From Bacteroidia bacterium (GTDB taxonomy: Bacteria > Bacteroidota > Bacteroidia > UKL13-3), in NCBI GenBank assembly GCA_021740845.1, contig JAIOYZ010000014.1:39420-103419 (forward strand): DNA of 64,000 nucleotides, in the 5' to 3' direction. Below, piece after piece: positions 1 to 8,790 of the stretch (position 1 is its first letter; each line of letters starts with the position of its first letter). Made by a program: the position numbers and the translations under genes. The notes beneath the pieces were generated by a model that did no database searches, had not been told where the DNA came from, and saw nothing but the letters and a program-made list of their open reading frames with translations.

Positions 1-1
1 G

Positions 2-550
2 TATTGGGTAGTTCGTTTAAGCGATCAAACCAAAACTCATACTTTCCTTTTCTGGATGTCGGTTTTGCTTTTGACTGGCGCGGTTGGAGGAACCATTTAC
101 CACGGGTTTAGAAAGTGGCCTTTCTTTCTAGCCATGGATTGGATGCCAATTATGTTGATAATCCTATTCACAGTTTATTATTGCCTTTATCAGGTTTTGG
201 GAAACCATTTAAAGGTGATTCCCGCATTTCTTGGTTTTATTGGCTTGCAATATTTGGGAAGGAAATTTGGTCCAGAGGGGCATAATTTATCGATAAGTGT
301 AAATTATATTTTGATGGCAATAATGGTGCTAATACCCATTTTTTTGTACTCGGTGAAAACCAACTATAAGGAAGTTAAATGGGTTGTAATAGCGCTATTT
401 TGTTTTGTAGTTGCCATTGGGTTTAGAATGGCAGACCATTCTGAATTATTGCCTATGGGAACCCATTTTTTATGGCACGTGTTTGGTGCCGCTGCAACCC
501 ATAGTATGTTTTGGTATCTCTATGAAGTAAGGCGAATTCCTAAGAATTAA
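2..550 (+). CDS. CREST-like polytopic membrane protein, 5' end outside window
   Basis: Integral membrane protein cut by the window edge. The frame is open from base 2, and the first ATG (56) falls inside a hydrophobic stretch, so the true start lies upstream. About six hydrophobic segments are visible in 182 residues. Polar motifs within them fit the CREST superfamily (alkaline ceramidases, PAQR receptors, Per1): Y-H in GTIYHG, an Asp in AMDW, and H-x3-H in THFLWH near the C-terminus. Characterised members are metal-dependent hydrolases of lipid amides. The usual first-motif Ser is Thr here, and the substrate cannot be predicted. Family assignment is inference from these motifs. Confidence 0.55.
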   Translation, partial: YWVVRLSDQTKTHTFLFWMSVLLLTGAVGGTIYHGFRKWPFFLAMDWMPIMLIILFTVYYCLYQVLGNHLKVIPAFLGFIGLQYLGRKFGPEGHNLSISVNYILMAIMVLIPIFLYSVKTNYKEVKWVVIALFCFVVAIGFRMADHSELLPMGTHFLWHVFGAAATHSMFWYLYEVRRIPKN

Positions 551-594
551 TTAGGGATTTTATTTGTTGGCCTTAATATTTGGGTCAAAAATCG

Positions 595-602
595 CATATT
601 TG
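595..602 (+). promoter_or_regulatory. candidate -7 box for rbfA
   Basis: CATATTTG differs at one base from the Bacteroidota -7 consensus TAnnTTTG and ends only 5 nt before the rbfA ATG, which would give a nearly leaderless transcript. No convincing -33 TTTG is seen at the right spacing. Confidence 0.3.
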
Positions 603-607
603 CAACT

Positions 608-979
608 ATGAGTGTACGTCAAGAGAAGTTTGCAGGTTTTATCCAAGAGCATTTGGCGGAAATTTTCCTTCGCAATCCCGAGTATGTAAATCGGGAGTTT
701 GTTACTATTAGCAAGGTAGAAATTTCCCCAGATTTGGGTTATGCCAAAGTGTATTTGAGCATTATTAAAACTCAAAATAGAGCCAATTTATTAAGCATTA
801 TTAATTTACATGCTGTTCCTATTAGAAAGCAATTGGCCCTAAAAGTGAGAAAACAAGCACGCATAGTACCAGAACTTAATTTCATATTAGACGATAGCCT
901 AGACTATGTATTTCATATGGATGGGGTATTGAAAAAAGTTCAAGAAGAAGACGAAAGAAAAAGAAAAGAAAATCTATAA
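608..979 (+). CDS. rbfA: 30S ribosome-binding factor A
   Basis: RbfA binds the free 30S subunit and assists late maturation of the 16S 5' end; it is cytoplasmic. The 123 residues match the usual family length. They show the KH-like fold pattern: an N-terminal helix beginning SVRQEKFAGFIQ, the strand segment VTISKVEISPDLGYAKVYLS, and RKQLALKVRKQARIVPELNF with the basic RNA-binding helix. The C-terminal tail is highly charged (DERKRKEN), as is common. The ATG at 608 gives the expected N-terminus. The next gene starts 8 nt downstream, so the two are probably co-transcribed. Confidence 0.93.
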   Translation: MSVRQEKFAGFIQEHLAEIFLRNPEYVNREFVTISKVEISPDLGYAKVYLSIIKTQNRANLLSIINLHAVPIRKQLALKVRKQARIVPELNFILDDSLDYVFHMDGVLKKVQEEDERKRKENL

Positions 980-987
980 ACGGAAAC

Positions 988-1794
988 ATGAATTACGATC
1001 CTATAAAGAAAGACTTAGGTATAGTTTTTAACCAGAATACCACTTTACGCAAACTTTTTTACTCCTTACTCAATCTTTTGTTATTGCGTACGTGGCATGT
1101 TCACCGCGAATTAAAAGCTTGGATGAAGAAAAACACGAGTGCTCGCATTTTAGATGCTGGTTCGGGGTTTGGTCAATACAGTTTTTACATGGCACAAAAA
1201 GGCAAACAATATACCATTGATGCCATAGATGTAAAAGACGATCAAATTGAAGATTGCAATCAATTTTTCAAAAAATGTGGGTTAGATAATGCAGTTTTTG
1301 CTGTTGGAGATTTAACTCAATCTATTGCACAAAACAAATATGATTTGGTAATGTGTGTGGATGTAATGGAACATATTTTAGAAGATGTTACCGTTTTCAA
1401 AAACTTTAATGAAGCCATGAAACCTGGTGCCATGCTTTTAATTTCTACACCTAGCGACCAAGGTGGAAGTGATGTGCATGAAGAAACTGGTGAAAGTTTT
1501 ATTGGCGAGCATGTTCGTGATGGTTACCCTGTTGAGGAAATGGCAGATAAATTAAAACAAGCAGGTTTTGAGAAATTTGAAATTTTATACAGCTATGGCG
1601 CACCGGGTAAAATTGCTTGGAAATTGAGCATGAAGTATCCAATGTTGATGCTAAATACGTCTAAACTGTTTTTTGTACTTATTCCTTTCTATTATATTTT
1701 AACCTATCCATTTAGCTATGTTTTAAACTGGATGGATACCAACTCAAAACATAAAACTGGAACAGGATTGATTGTTAAGGCTTGGAAATCCTAA
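988..1794 (+). CDS. class I SAM-dependent methyltransferase
   Basis: Probable methyltransferase of unknown substrate. Residues about 54-63 carry motif I (ILDAGSGFGQ), followed by the acidic end of strand 2 (AIDVKDDQ) and motif IV-like DLVMCVDVMEHI, a UbiE/UbiG-type Rossmann signature. The C-terminal 70 residues contain a hydrophobic stretch (LFFVLIPFYYILTYP), so the protein may sit on the membrane. It lies between rbfA and a LolC/E-like permease on the same strand, 8 nt after rbfA. The function is not clear from the neighbours. Fold assignment is secure; substrate is unknown. Confidence 0.8.
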   Translation: MNYDPIKKDLGIVFNQNTTLRKLFYSLLNLLLLRTWHVHRELKAWMKKNTSARILDAGSGFGQYSFYMAQKGKQYTIDAIDVKDDQIEDCNQFFKKCGLDNAVFAVGDLTQSIAQNKYDLVMCVDVMEHILEDVTVFKNFNEAMKPGAMLLISTPSDQGGSDVHEETGESFIGEHVRDGYPVEEMADKLKQAGFEKFEILYSYGAPGKIAWKLSMKYPMLMLNTSKLFFVLIPFYYILTYPFSYVLNWMDTNSKHKTGTGLIVKAWKS

Positions 1795-1802
1795 GCTTTT
1801 TT

Positions 1803-1817
1803 GGTTCAAACCGAACC
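1803..1817. repeat. dispersed palindrome, full 15-mer, intergenic
   Basis: GGTTCAAACCGAACC, the full form of a dispersed element: core palindrome GGTTCAAACC plus a GAACC arm that pairs with the first GGTTC. It sits in the short gap between the methyltransferase stop and the TTG start of the permease, about 35 nt upstream of that start. Confidence 0.7.
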
Positions 1818-1849
1818 TTGACCTTTCTTGCCCTTAGTTAAAAGCGCTA

Positions 1850-3079
1850 TTGAATATTCCTTTTAAAATAGCTGGTCGGTATTTTTTTTCTCGCAAAAAA
1901 CGAGGAGGTTTTAATGCTATCTCCTTAATTTCTTATATCTCTCTTTTGGGCTATGCTGTTGGAGCCGCTGCCCTTTTAATTGTGCTTTCTGTTTTCAATG
2001 GTTTTGAGGCTTTGTTTACCAAAATGTATAGCAATTTTGATGCAGACCTTCAAATTGTGCCTGCAACAGGAAAGTATATACAAGTAAGGGATTTGCCTAT
2101 AAACCAGATTCAAAAACAAGGTTGGTTAAAAGGCATGGCGCTTATTTGGGAGGAGAACGCCTTGCTTCGTTATGATGGTAAACAAACCATTGCCACTATT
2201 AAGGCGGGTGATGAAAATTATTTAAGAACCACACCTTTAGATAGTCATTTGTTGAGAGGCTCTTTACTTCTTCAAAATGGCGATACTTCTTTTGCTTTAG
2301 TGGGCGAGGGAATTGGTTATCAATTGGGAATTGACCCTGATGATCAATTTAGGTATTTGGGAGTTTATTTACCCAAAAAAGGAAAGATGGACATGCTAGA
2401 TCCAGAAGGAGCATTTGCGCATGGAATTGTTTTTCCTGTTGGCGTTTTTAGTGTTCAAGAAGAGGTAGATAATAAATATGTTTTGCTTCCATTAAACTAT
2501 GTTTTCAATTTAATAGAAGACAGTACTCAAATAAGTTCTGTAGAAATTAGAGTGAACCAAAATGCCACAATGGAAGAAGCCAAGGAGGAGTTGAAGGTTA
2601 TTTTGGGAGATAGGTTTAAAGTGAAGAATAGATTTGAGTTGAGGGAGAGTTTTTTCAAGGTAATGCAATCAGAAAAGAGCATTTCTTATTTTATTTTGGT
2701 GTTCATTTTATTAATCGCAGCCTTTAATACTATTGGTTCTTTGTACATGTTGGTTATTGAAAAAAAGAAGGACCTTCAGTTACTTTCCACCATGGGTTTA
2801 CCAGCCAATAAAGCAGCACAAATATTTATCGTTCAAAGTTTATTTATTGCCATTAGTGGTGGGCTAATAGGAATTGCTTTGGGCTTATTTGTTTGTTGGG
2901 GTCAAAAAGAATTTTCTTGGGTTGCCTTACAAAGCAATGGCAGCACTATGATTAGCGCATATCCAGTAGTGGTGAATTATATGGATACCTTAAAAGTTTT
3001 CTTTACTCTTTTAGGAATGGGCCTTATTACTTCTCTCTATCCAGCTTGGAAGGCAAGGCAATTTGTAAAAGAAAGTTAG
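1850..3079 (+). CDS. LolC/LolE-type ABC transporter permease
   Basis: Inner-membrane permease of the FtsX/MacB family, closest in layout to LolC/LolE, which extract lipoproteins from the inner membrane. The 409 residues show an N-terminal helix after the basic SRKKRGG segment (ISYISLLGYAVGAAALLIVLSVFNGFE lies at about 25-51), a large periplasmic domain, and three C-terminal helices starting near residue 275. The start is TTG at 1850: an in-frame stop lies just upstream (1835), no ATG fits, and the N-terminus MNIPFKIAGRYFFSRK matches the family. No ATPase partner is adjacent, as is common when the LolD-like subunit is encoded elsewhere. Confidence 0.85.
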   Translation: MNIPFKIAGRYFFSRKKRGGFNAISLISYISLLGYAVGAAALLIVLSVFNGFEALFTKMYSNFDADLQIVPATGKYIQVRDLPINQIQKQGWLKGMALIWEENALLRYDGKQTIATIKAGDENYLRTTPLDSHLLRGSLLLQNGDTSFALVGEGIGYQLGIDPDDQFRYLGVYLPKKGKMDMLDPEGAFAHGIVFPVGVFSVQEEVDNKYVLLPLNYVFNLIEDSTQISSVEIRVNQNATMEEAKEELKVILGDRFKVKNRFELRESFFKVMQSEKSISYFILVFILLIAAFNTIGSLYMLVIEKKKDLQLLSTMGLPANKAAQIFIVQSLFIAISGGLIGIALGLFVCWGQKEFSWVALQSNGSTMISAYPVVVNYMDTLKVFFTLLGMGLITSLYPAWKARQFVKES

Positions 3080-3083
3080 AGCT

Positions 3084-4067
3084 TTAGTTTTCTTTGTAAA
3101 GCACTTCTAAAAGTGTTTGTCCTACCGCCTTTAACGTATTTCTATCAATCACATTAATTTTATCATTAACGGTATGCCAATGGGCAGGGAAATGCGATTC
3201 TGTACTTTCTGTATAATGAATCATATCAATTGTAGGAATCCCAGTTAATTCATTGATGTATTTATGATCGTCTGTAATATAACCACCTTGGTAATAAAAG
3301 AAATAATTAGTATACCCCAATTGAACTCCTTGGTCCCAAACTTTTCTTAAGGCAGGCTCAGCGAATTTCATACTAAAGCCTTCCCAAATAAAGCGAGCAT
3401 TATAAGCACCAACCATATCTAATAAAACGCCATAGTTTGCTTTGTATCCAATTTTATGGGGATTCTTTCCCCAATATTGCGAACCAAGGCAATAGGTATC
3501 ACCACCTTGGTCTGATTTGCCTAAATCCTCTGCATCCAAACAAATAAAATCAACGCCAATATTTGGTTTAGAGATACTCATTGTTCTGGCCATTTCTAAC
3601 ATTACAGCAACGCCACTTGCACCATCATCAGCGGCATCAATAGGTGTATTGTGGTTAGCAGGGTTAGGGTCGTTATCTGCGTATGGACGGCTATCCCAAT
3701 GTGAGCAAATTAAAACGCGCTTACTTGCCTTAGGATTAAAAGAAGCAATGATATTTTTTATTTGCAATTTTCTTCCATCCCAATTGGTAACACTTGCCTT
3801 TTGTTCAATTACCTCATCTGCATATTTGCGGAATTCATTTGCCAAAAAATTGCCACAAGCAGTATGTGCATCACTGTTGCAAACTCTTGGTCCAAAAGCA
3901 ACTTGTTTTTCAATAAAAGAGTAAGCTGAATCTGCATTAAATGACGGGCTAACCATAACATAACTTGGAGTGGTTTGAACAGGCTCGGCAGCTTTCTTTT
4001 TAGGTTTATCGTTACAAGCAAATAGAAGTATGCCTGCAATAGGTATTATTTTTATCAACGATTTCAT
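3084..4067 (-). CDS. M28-family lipoprotein, glutaminyl-peptide cyclase-like
   Basis: Zinc-dependent M28 fold, probably a glutaminyl cyclase that converts N-terminal Gln of exported proteins to pyroglutamate. The lipobox LLFAC near residue 18 predicts a membrane-anchored lipoprotein. Metal and catalytic motifs are visible: SHWDSRPYAD, a D-D-G-ASGVAV segment, LDAEDLG and the late His in HWHTVNDKINV. The SHWDSRPYAD...DDGASGVAV spacing fits cyclases better than general aminopeptidases. Many exported proteins in this window have Gln just after the predicted cleavage site, a plausible substrate pool. It converges on the permease gene with a 4-nt gap. An aminopeptidase role is the alternative. Confidence 0.82.
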   Translation of the reverse strand: MKSLIKIIPIAGILLFACNDKPKKKAAEPVQTTPSYVMVSPSFNADSAYSFIEKQVAFGPRVCNSDAHTACGNFLANEFRKYADEVIEQKASVTNWDGRKLQIKNIIASFNPKASKRVLICSHWDSRPYADNDPNPANHNTPIDAADDGASGVAVMLEMARTMSISKPNIGVDFICLDAEDLGKSDQGGDTYCLGSQYWGKNPHKIGYKANYGVLLDMVGAYNARFIWEGFSMKFAEPALRKVWDQGVQLGYTNYFFYYQGGYITDDHKYINELTGIPTIDMIHYTESTESHFPAHWHTVNDKINVIDRNTLKAVGQTLLEVLYKEN

Positions 4068-4115
4068 CGCTGTAAATGTAAGAAATTACAAAACAAATTA
4101 GAGGGGTAAAACCTA

Positions 4116-4123
4116 TATATTCG
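4116..4123 (+). promoter_or_regulatory. candidate -7 box for the M1 peptidase
   Basis: TATATTCG resembles TAnnTTTG with C for T at position seven and ends 5 nt before the ATG. The same octamer precedes the glycosyltransferase at 17864. A start this close implies a leaderless mRNA. Confidence 0.35.
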
Positions 4124-4128
4124 TATTT

Positions 4129-6579
4129 ATGGATTATCTCAAAAAAATAGGTTTGCTTGGATTTTGTTCCATGGCGTTATTTGGTTCAGCCCAAAATTCA
4201 TTTAATAGTTATTTAAAAGATGCAACTACATCAAGGGAGCATTCTTTAGACATTTTAAAAATGCGTGTTGAAGTTTCGTTTGATGCCCAAAAGGGCTTGG
4301 TAAAAGGAAAGGTTTTGCACCAGTTTAAAGTATTGCAAAAAAGTGTAGATTCTGTGTTTTTTGATGCGCCAGGCATTCAATTTAGCTCTGTAAAACTTAA
4401 TGGTTTGAACCAAAAGTATTCTGCAACTGATAAAGGTATTTGGGTGGTTCCAAGTAAGGCATTTAGTTGGGATCAAACAGGCGAAATTGAGTTTGTATAT
4501 ACTGCTACTCCACGAAAAGGAATTTACTTTATTGGCTGGAATATTCCTGAACCAAAAGTGCAGGATGCCTTTGCAGTTCGCAAGCAAATTTGGACACAGG
4601 GTCAAGGTATAGACAACCGATATTGGATACCCATGTACGATGATATGAATGATAAATTCATTACTGAAACCATTACAACTTTTGATAAAGATTATCAAGT
4701 TTTGAGCAATGGAAAATTACTAAGTAAAAAAGCGAATAAGGATGGAACCATAACTTGGCACTATGCTATGAGCAAGCCACATGCGGGCTATTTGCTAATG
4801 TTGGGAATAGGGAAATATGCGGTTGCCACGGCAAAAAGCAAAAGTGGAGTTCCTTTAAACTTTTGGTATTATCCAGAATTTGCAGAAAGAATGGAGCCAA
4901 CATTTAGGTATTCTGCCCAAATGATTGATTTTTTAGAAGCTCAAACTGGCATTCCTTATCCTTGGGAAAGTTATAGCCAGATAATGGTTCAAGACTTTTT
5001 ATATGGTGCCATGGAAAACACAACGGCAACTATTTTTGGTGATTTTTTCAATGTGGATTCTAGAGCATTTTTAGACAGAAATTATATTGGAGTTAATTGT
5101 CATGAGCTTACCCACCAATGGTTTGGAGATTATATTACTGCCAGAGATAGCAGAGATGCCTGGCTTCAGGAAAGTTTTGCAACCTATTTCCCAAAGCAAT
5201 TATCAAAGGTTTTGGATGGAGTTGAAGAATGGGATTGGCAAAGAAGAGCGCACCAGAACTCGGCAATAGAGGCGGGTAAAAAAGACAATTTTGCGGTGAG
5301 GCATACTTCTGGAGGAACAGCCCGAGTTTACCCAAAAGGCGCTGCAGTTATAAGTATGTTGGAGTATGTTTTGGGAGAGGAACAATGGAAACGTGTATTA
5401 ACGCAATATTTAAAAACGCATGCATATGCCAATGTAGAAACTAATGATTTGCAACAAGCAATTAAAGATGTTTTGGGTTTGAACCTAGATTGGTTTTTTG
5501 ACGAATGGATTTTAAGAGGAGGTGAGCCCAGTTATGTTGTGCATTACGAAGATTTAAGTTACCAAGATGGAAGCAGAGCAACGGAAGTAGCTATTGAGCA
5601 AATTCAGAAAACGGATGAAACAATTCATTACTTTAAAATGCCAATAATTATTGAGGTTTATTACCAAGATGGAAGTAAGGATGAGATAAAGGAAATGATG
5701 GATGAAGCGTTTGAAGTGGTGAAGATTCCGAATAGGGATAAGAAGAAAATTGCTTATGTATTGTTTGATCCAAACTCCAATATTCTAAAACAAGTTCGTT
5801 TTAAGAAAAGTATGGATGAGCTTCGTTTGCAATTAAATGGAGCAAAGCATATGCTTGATAGATATGATGCATTAGTTGCTATGAGATCTTTTTCTGTGGA
5901 GGAAAAACGAGAATCACTTCTTCAAGTTTTGCATAGAGAAAAGCATGAGGGAATTTTGATGGAAGCTATTTCGCAATTGGCGTTGGATCAAACCGAAAAA
6001 AGCCAAAACGCTTTACTTAAAATGGCAAAATTTGGTAAAGCTTCTGTAAGAGACCATTATTTTAAAACTTTAGAAATTAGCGCTTTAAATGCGACAAGTT
6101 TTGAAATGGCGCTCAAGGATAGCAGTTATGATGTGGTAAAAACTGTTTTAGAAAAACTATGCCGTTACCAGCCACAAAAGGCTTCAGATTATTTAAAATC
6201 AACTGAAAACGTTGAAGGAATGTTTCATACTGTAAAGATGAAATGGCTGGAGTTGAGTATAATTAATAAGATTGGTGAAGAGGAGGCGAGAGCTCAGTTG
6301 TCGTTTTTTGCAAGTTCGAATTTTGAGTTTCGCACAAGAAATCAAGCTTTTCTGGTATTAAAATCTACCAATACTTTTAACGCTCAGGTAATAGAAAGTT
6401 TGTTTCAGGCCATGCTTTCTACAAATGGAAGACTTGCTGGTCCAGCTTCTGAATTAGCAAATTATTTCTCAAGTAATTTAGAATACAGAAATCAAATGAA
6501 ATCCTTTTTTCAAGAGCATAACTATTCTGAGAAAGAGAAGGAAATATTGTTGAAAAATATATTTTTGTTAAAGAACTAA
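4129..6579 (+). CDS. M1-family zinc aminopeptidase, exported
   Basis: Gluzincin aminopeptidase removing N-terminal residues from peptides, probably periplasmic. A signal peptide ends at GSA, followed by Gln. The exopeptidase motif GAMEN lies at about 293-297, and the zinc site HELTH at 325-329 with the third ligand Glu near 348 (WLQESFATYF), the standard 18-residue spacing. The 816-residue length and the helical C-terminal half (from about 560) match two-domain M1 enzymes. It is divergent from the M28 gene with a 61-bp gap. The following barrel gene starts 10 nt downstream, so co-transcription is likely. All catalytic residues appear intact. Confidence 0.92.
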   Translation: MDYLKKIGLLGFCSMALFGSAQNSFNSYLKDATTSREHSLDILKMRVEVSFDAQKGLVKGKVLHQFKVLQKSVDSVFFDAPGIQFSSVKLNGLNQKYSATDKGIWVVPSKAFSWDQTGEIEFVYTATPRKGIYFIGWNIPEPKVQDAFAVRKQIWTQGQGIDNRYWIPMYDDMNDKFITETITTFDKDYQVLSNGKLLSKKANKDGTITWHYAMSKPHAGYLLMLGIGKYAVATAKSKSGVPLNFWYYPEFAERMEPTFRYSAQMIDFLEAQTGIPYPWESYSQIMVQDFLYGAMENTTATIFGDFFNVDSRAFLDRNYIGVNCHELTHQWFGDYITARDSRDAWLQESFATYFPKQLSKVLDGVEEWDWQRRAHQNSAIEAGKKDNFAVRHTSGGTARVYPKGAAVISMLEYVLGEEQWKRVLTQYLKTHAYANVETNDLQQAIKDVLGLNLDWFFDEWILRGGEPSYVVHYEDLSYQDGSRATEVAIEQIQKTDETIHYFKMPIIIEVYYQDGSKDEIKEMMDEAFEVVKIPNRDKKKIAYVLFDPNSNILKQVRFKKSMDELRLQLNGAKHMLDRYDALVAMRSFSVEEKRESLLQVLHREKHEGILMEAISQLALDQTEKSQNALLKMAKFGKASVRDHYFKTLEISALNATSFEMALKDSSYDVVKTVLEKLCRYQPQKASDYLKSTENVEGMFHTVKMKWLELSIINKIGEEEARAQLSFFASSNFEFRTRNQAFLVLKSTNTFNAQVIESLFQAMLSTNGRLAGPASELANYFSSNLEYRNQMKSFFQEHNYSEKEKEILLKNIFLLKN

Positions 6580-6589
6580 TCCTAAAACT

Positions 6590-7261
6590 ATGAGAAAAAT
6601 ATTACTATTAACTTTTTCTTTATTTGTTGTTGCAAGCTTGCAAGCACAAATAAAAAAATACTCTACATCGAGCGGCGAAATCATTTTTTCTTTCGCAGAT
6701 TATAAAATAAACAATGAGCAAGTAAATACACCAGTTCGTTTCACATGTTTCTTCCATTTGGGCGGATATGAGCATTTTGATTTTAATGATAAGGTTGGTA
6801 TATATACTGGTTTAGCAATTAGAAATGTAGGGTTTACCTCTAAGAATAATTCAGGAGACACTTTAATAAAAAGAAGAAACTATTATCTAGGCGTCCCCTT
6901 GGCAATTAAGATTGGCAATTTGAAGGAAGACAAATATTTGTTTTTTGGTGTTGAGGGAGATTTAGCATTCCATTACAAAGAGAAATTATTTGTAGCAGAA
7001 AAAAAGGTAGATAAAACACCAATATGGTTTAGTGATAGAACCAATACTTTTATGCCAAGTGCATTTGTTGGGGTTAATTTTAAAAGCGGTTTGAACCTAA
7101 AGTTTAAATACTATTTAAAAGATTTTTACAATAAGGAATTTATCTCTGGTGGAGTTAAGATTTATGAAAATGTAAGCAGCTCACAAATGTTTTACTTTTC
7201 ATTGGCAATGAATTTAAGAAACTCTAATTATTCAAATAAATCTTATAATAAGGGAATTTAG
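6590..7261 (+). CDS. predicted outer-membrane beta-barrel protein
   Basis: Unassigned 223-residue exported protein. The signal peptide ends LQA with Gln next. The mature part alternates hydrophobic and polar residues with many aromatic strand ends, for example KVGIYTGLAIRNVGF, YLGVPLAIKIGNL, FGVEGDLAFHY and MFYFSLAMNLR, which is typical of small 8-strand PorT/OmpA-type barrels of Bacteroidota. No enzymatic motif is visible. It lies 10 nt after the M1 peptidase and probably shares its transcript. Barrel prediction is inference from strand periodicity; the role is unknown. Confidence 0.6.
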   Translation: MRKILLLTFSLFVVASLQAQIKKYSTSSGEIIFSFADYKINNEQVNTPVRFTCFFHLGGYEHFDFNDKVGIYTGLAIRNVGFTSKNNSGDTLIKRRNYYLGVPLAIKIGNLKEDKYLFFGVEGDLAFHYKEKLFVAEKKVDKTPIWFSDRTNTFMPSAFVGVNFKSGLNLKFKYYLKDFYNKEFISGGVKIYENVSSSQMFYFSLAMNLRNSNYSNKSYNKGI

Positions 7262-7434
7262 GAATAATTTATGAAATAAGGGTATACTGAAAATGGATGT
7301 TTTTATTTTGTTTAACCGCTTAAATAGCCATAACGCTAATTAAATTAATAAACTGACTTCTAGGCATTTTTCGGGTAGAACTACTTAGTTATACATGGTA
7401 AAAATTAACGAAGAATTAATAATTTGCAAATACT

Positions 7435-7656
7435 ATGATTTGTACCTGCCCGAATTGTGATTATTTTTTTCCACTAAATTTAGAAGTGGTTTTAACCAAA
7501 ACATTGGAACATGTTATTTGTCCTTGCTGTGAAAATCCATTTACAAACTTTATGAACCTAGAAGAGGAAGCAGAGTTGGAAGTGGAAAAAATAAAGGATG
7601 AATTGGTAATAAAGAAAAGCCTTCAAAACCTTGGAAGATGGTTTGAGGATTGCTAA
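7435..7656 (+). CDS. small double-CxxC zinc-ribbon protein
   Basis: A 73-residue protein not assigned to a named family. Two Cys pairs, CPNC near the N-terminus and CPCC about 25 residues later, form a likely zinc ribbon. A short acidic helix (EEEAELEVEKIKDELV) follows. It stands alone in a gap, with 173 bp before it and no partner gene in the same direction within 130 bp. The ATG at 7435 places the first Cys at residue 3. A role in nucleic-acid or protein binding is possible but unproven. Confidence 0.6.
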   Translation: MICTCPNCDYFFPLNLEVVLTKTLEHVICPCCENPFTNFMNLEEEAELEVEKIKDELVIKKSLQNLGRWFEDC

Positions 7657-7814
7657 AATTGGGCAAATTTTTCTGCCTTTTCCAGAATTTCAATTTAAGT
7701 AGAAATACGTTTATCTTAAAAAGTCGTAGGTTTATCCTTAAATTCTTACTCTTCAACTAAAATAACTTGTAAGCTAAGTAAAGAAATAGATTTTTGACGC
7801 TCAAATTTCTATTT

Positions 7815-8735
7815 ATGCATACCATTTTAGGGTCAACGGGTATTATTGGTTTTCATACGGCAAAGGCATTAGCAAGCTACTCCAAAAAAGTTCGCTTGGT
7901 AAGCAGAAACCCTATTCAAATTAATGGCAATGATGAGTTGGTTAAGGCAAATCTTTTAGATTTCTCTGAAGTAAAAGAAGCTGTAAAAGGTTCTGAGGTT
8001 GTTTATTTGTTGGTAGGATTAACCTATAGTGTGGAAGTTTGGAAAAGAGAATGGCCTATAGTTATGACCAATGTGATAGAAGCTTGTAAATTGCATAATG
8101 CCAAACTTGTTTTTTTTGACAATGTATATTCTTATGGGAAGATGAATGGAATTATGACTGAAGAAACTCCATTTAACCCTTGTAGTAGAAAAGGAGAAAT
8201 TAGAGCTGAAGTTGTTACCCAACTCTTAGAGGAAATGAAATGGGGAAATATTGAGGCCGCCATTGCAAGGTCTGCAGATTTTTATGGACCAAAGACTCCA
8301 AATACATTTATTGGCCCAATGGTATTTGAGAAGTTTTCTAAAAAGCAAAAAGCTCAATGGTTAGTTAATGAAAACTATAAGCACAGTTTTACTTATACAC
8401 CAGATGCTGGATTAGGTTGTGCAATGATTGGAACAACACCAACAGCATTTGGACAAACGTGGCATTTACCTACTCATAAAGATGTTTTAACTGGCAGGGA
8501 GTTTATGGAATTGACTGCAATGGCCTTTGCTGCACCATCCAGGTTTCAGGTTTTGCCAAAGTGGTCTATTAAAATGGCTGGTTGGTTTAATCCAATTATA
8601 AAAGAAAGTTACGAGATGCTTTACCAATTGGAAGAAGATTACATTTTTAGTAGCGTAAAATTTGAAGAGGCATTTAAATTTGAACCCACTTCTTACAAAA
8701 GAGGTGTGGTTGATACTGTTGCATCCTATCTATAA
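7815..8735 (+). CDS. NAD-dependent epimerase/dehydratase family (extended SDR)
   Basis: Rossmann-fold oxidoreductase of the extended SDR group, about 306 residues. The nucleotide-binding GSTGIIGFHTA follows the start directly. The ATG at 7815 is preferred over an in-frame TTG at 7794 because it places the glycine motif at the family's usual position. VFFDNVYSYGK matches the strand before the active site, but the expected YGxSK about 25 residues later reads CSRKGEIR, so the canonical catalytic Tyr seems missing. It may be a binding or regulatory member, or use another residue. Substrate unknown. Confidence 0.75.
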   Translation: MHTILGSTGIIGFHTAKALASYSKKVRLVSRNPIQINGNDELVKANLLDFSEVKEAVKGSEVVYLLVGLTYSVEVWKREWPIVMTNVIEACKLHNAKLVFFDNVYSYGKMNGIMTEETPFNPCSRKGEIRAEVVTQLLEEMKWGNIEAAIARSADFYGPKTPNTFIGPMVFEKFSKKQKAQWLVNENYKHSFTYTPDAGLGCAMIGTTPTAFGQTWHLPTHKDVLTGREFMELTAMAFAAPSRFQVLPKWSIKMAGWFNPIIKESYEMLYQLEEDYIFSSVKFEEAFKFEPTSYKRGVVDTVASYL

Positions 8736-8758
8736 ATCCAAATTGTTTTTAAGGTCGC

Positions 8759-8788
8759 TTTGTTTTTTGCTTATTTCCAATACTTTTG
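8759..8788 (+). promoter_or_regulatory. metK promoter, Bacteroidota type
   Basis: TTTG at 8759-8762 and TACTTTTG at 8781-8788 match the -33 (TTTG) and -7 (TAnnTTTG) elements of the Bacteroidota primary sigma factor, with an 18-bp spacer. Transcription would begin near 8793-8796, leaving a leader of about 160 nt before metK. Confidence 0.6.
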
Positions 8789-8790
8789 CA

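Noticed and set aside
3517..3924. 135-residue plus-strand frame inside the M28 gene
   Set aside because: Antisense to motif-bearing codons of the cyclase; no signal or domain features.
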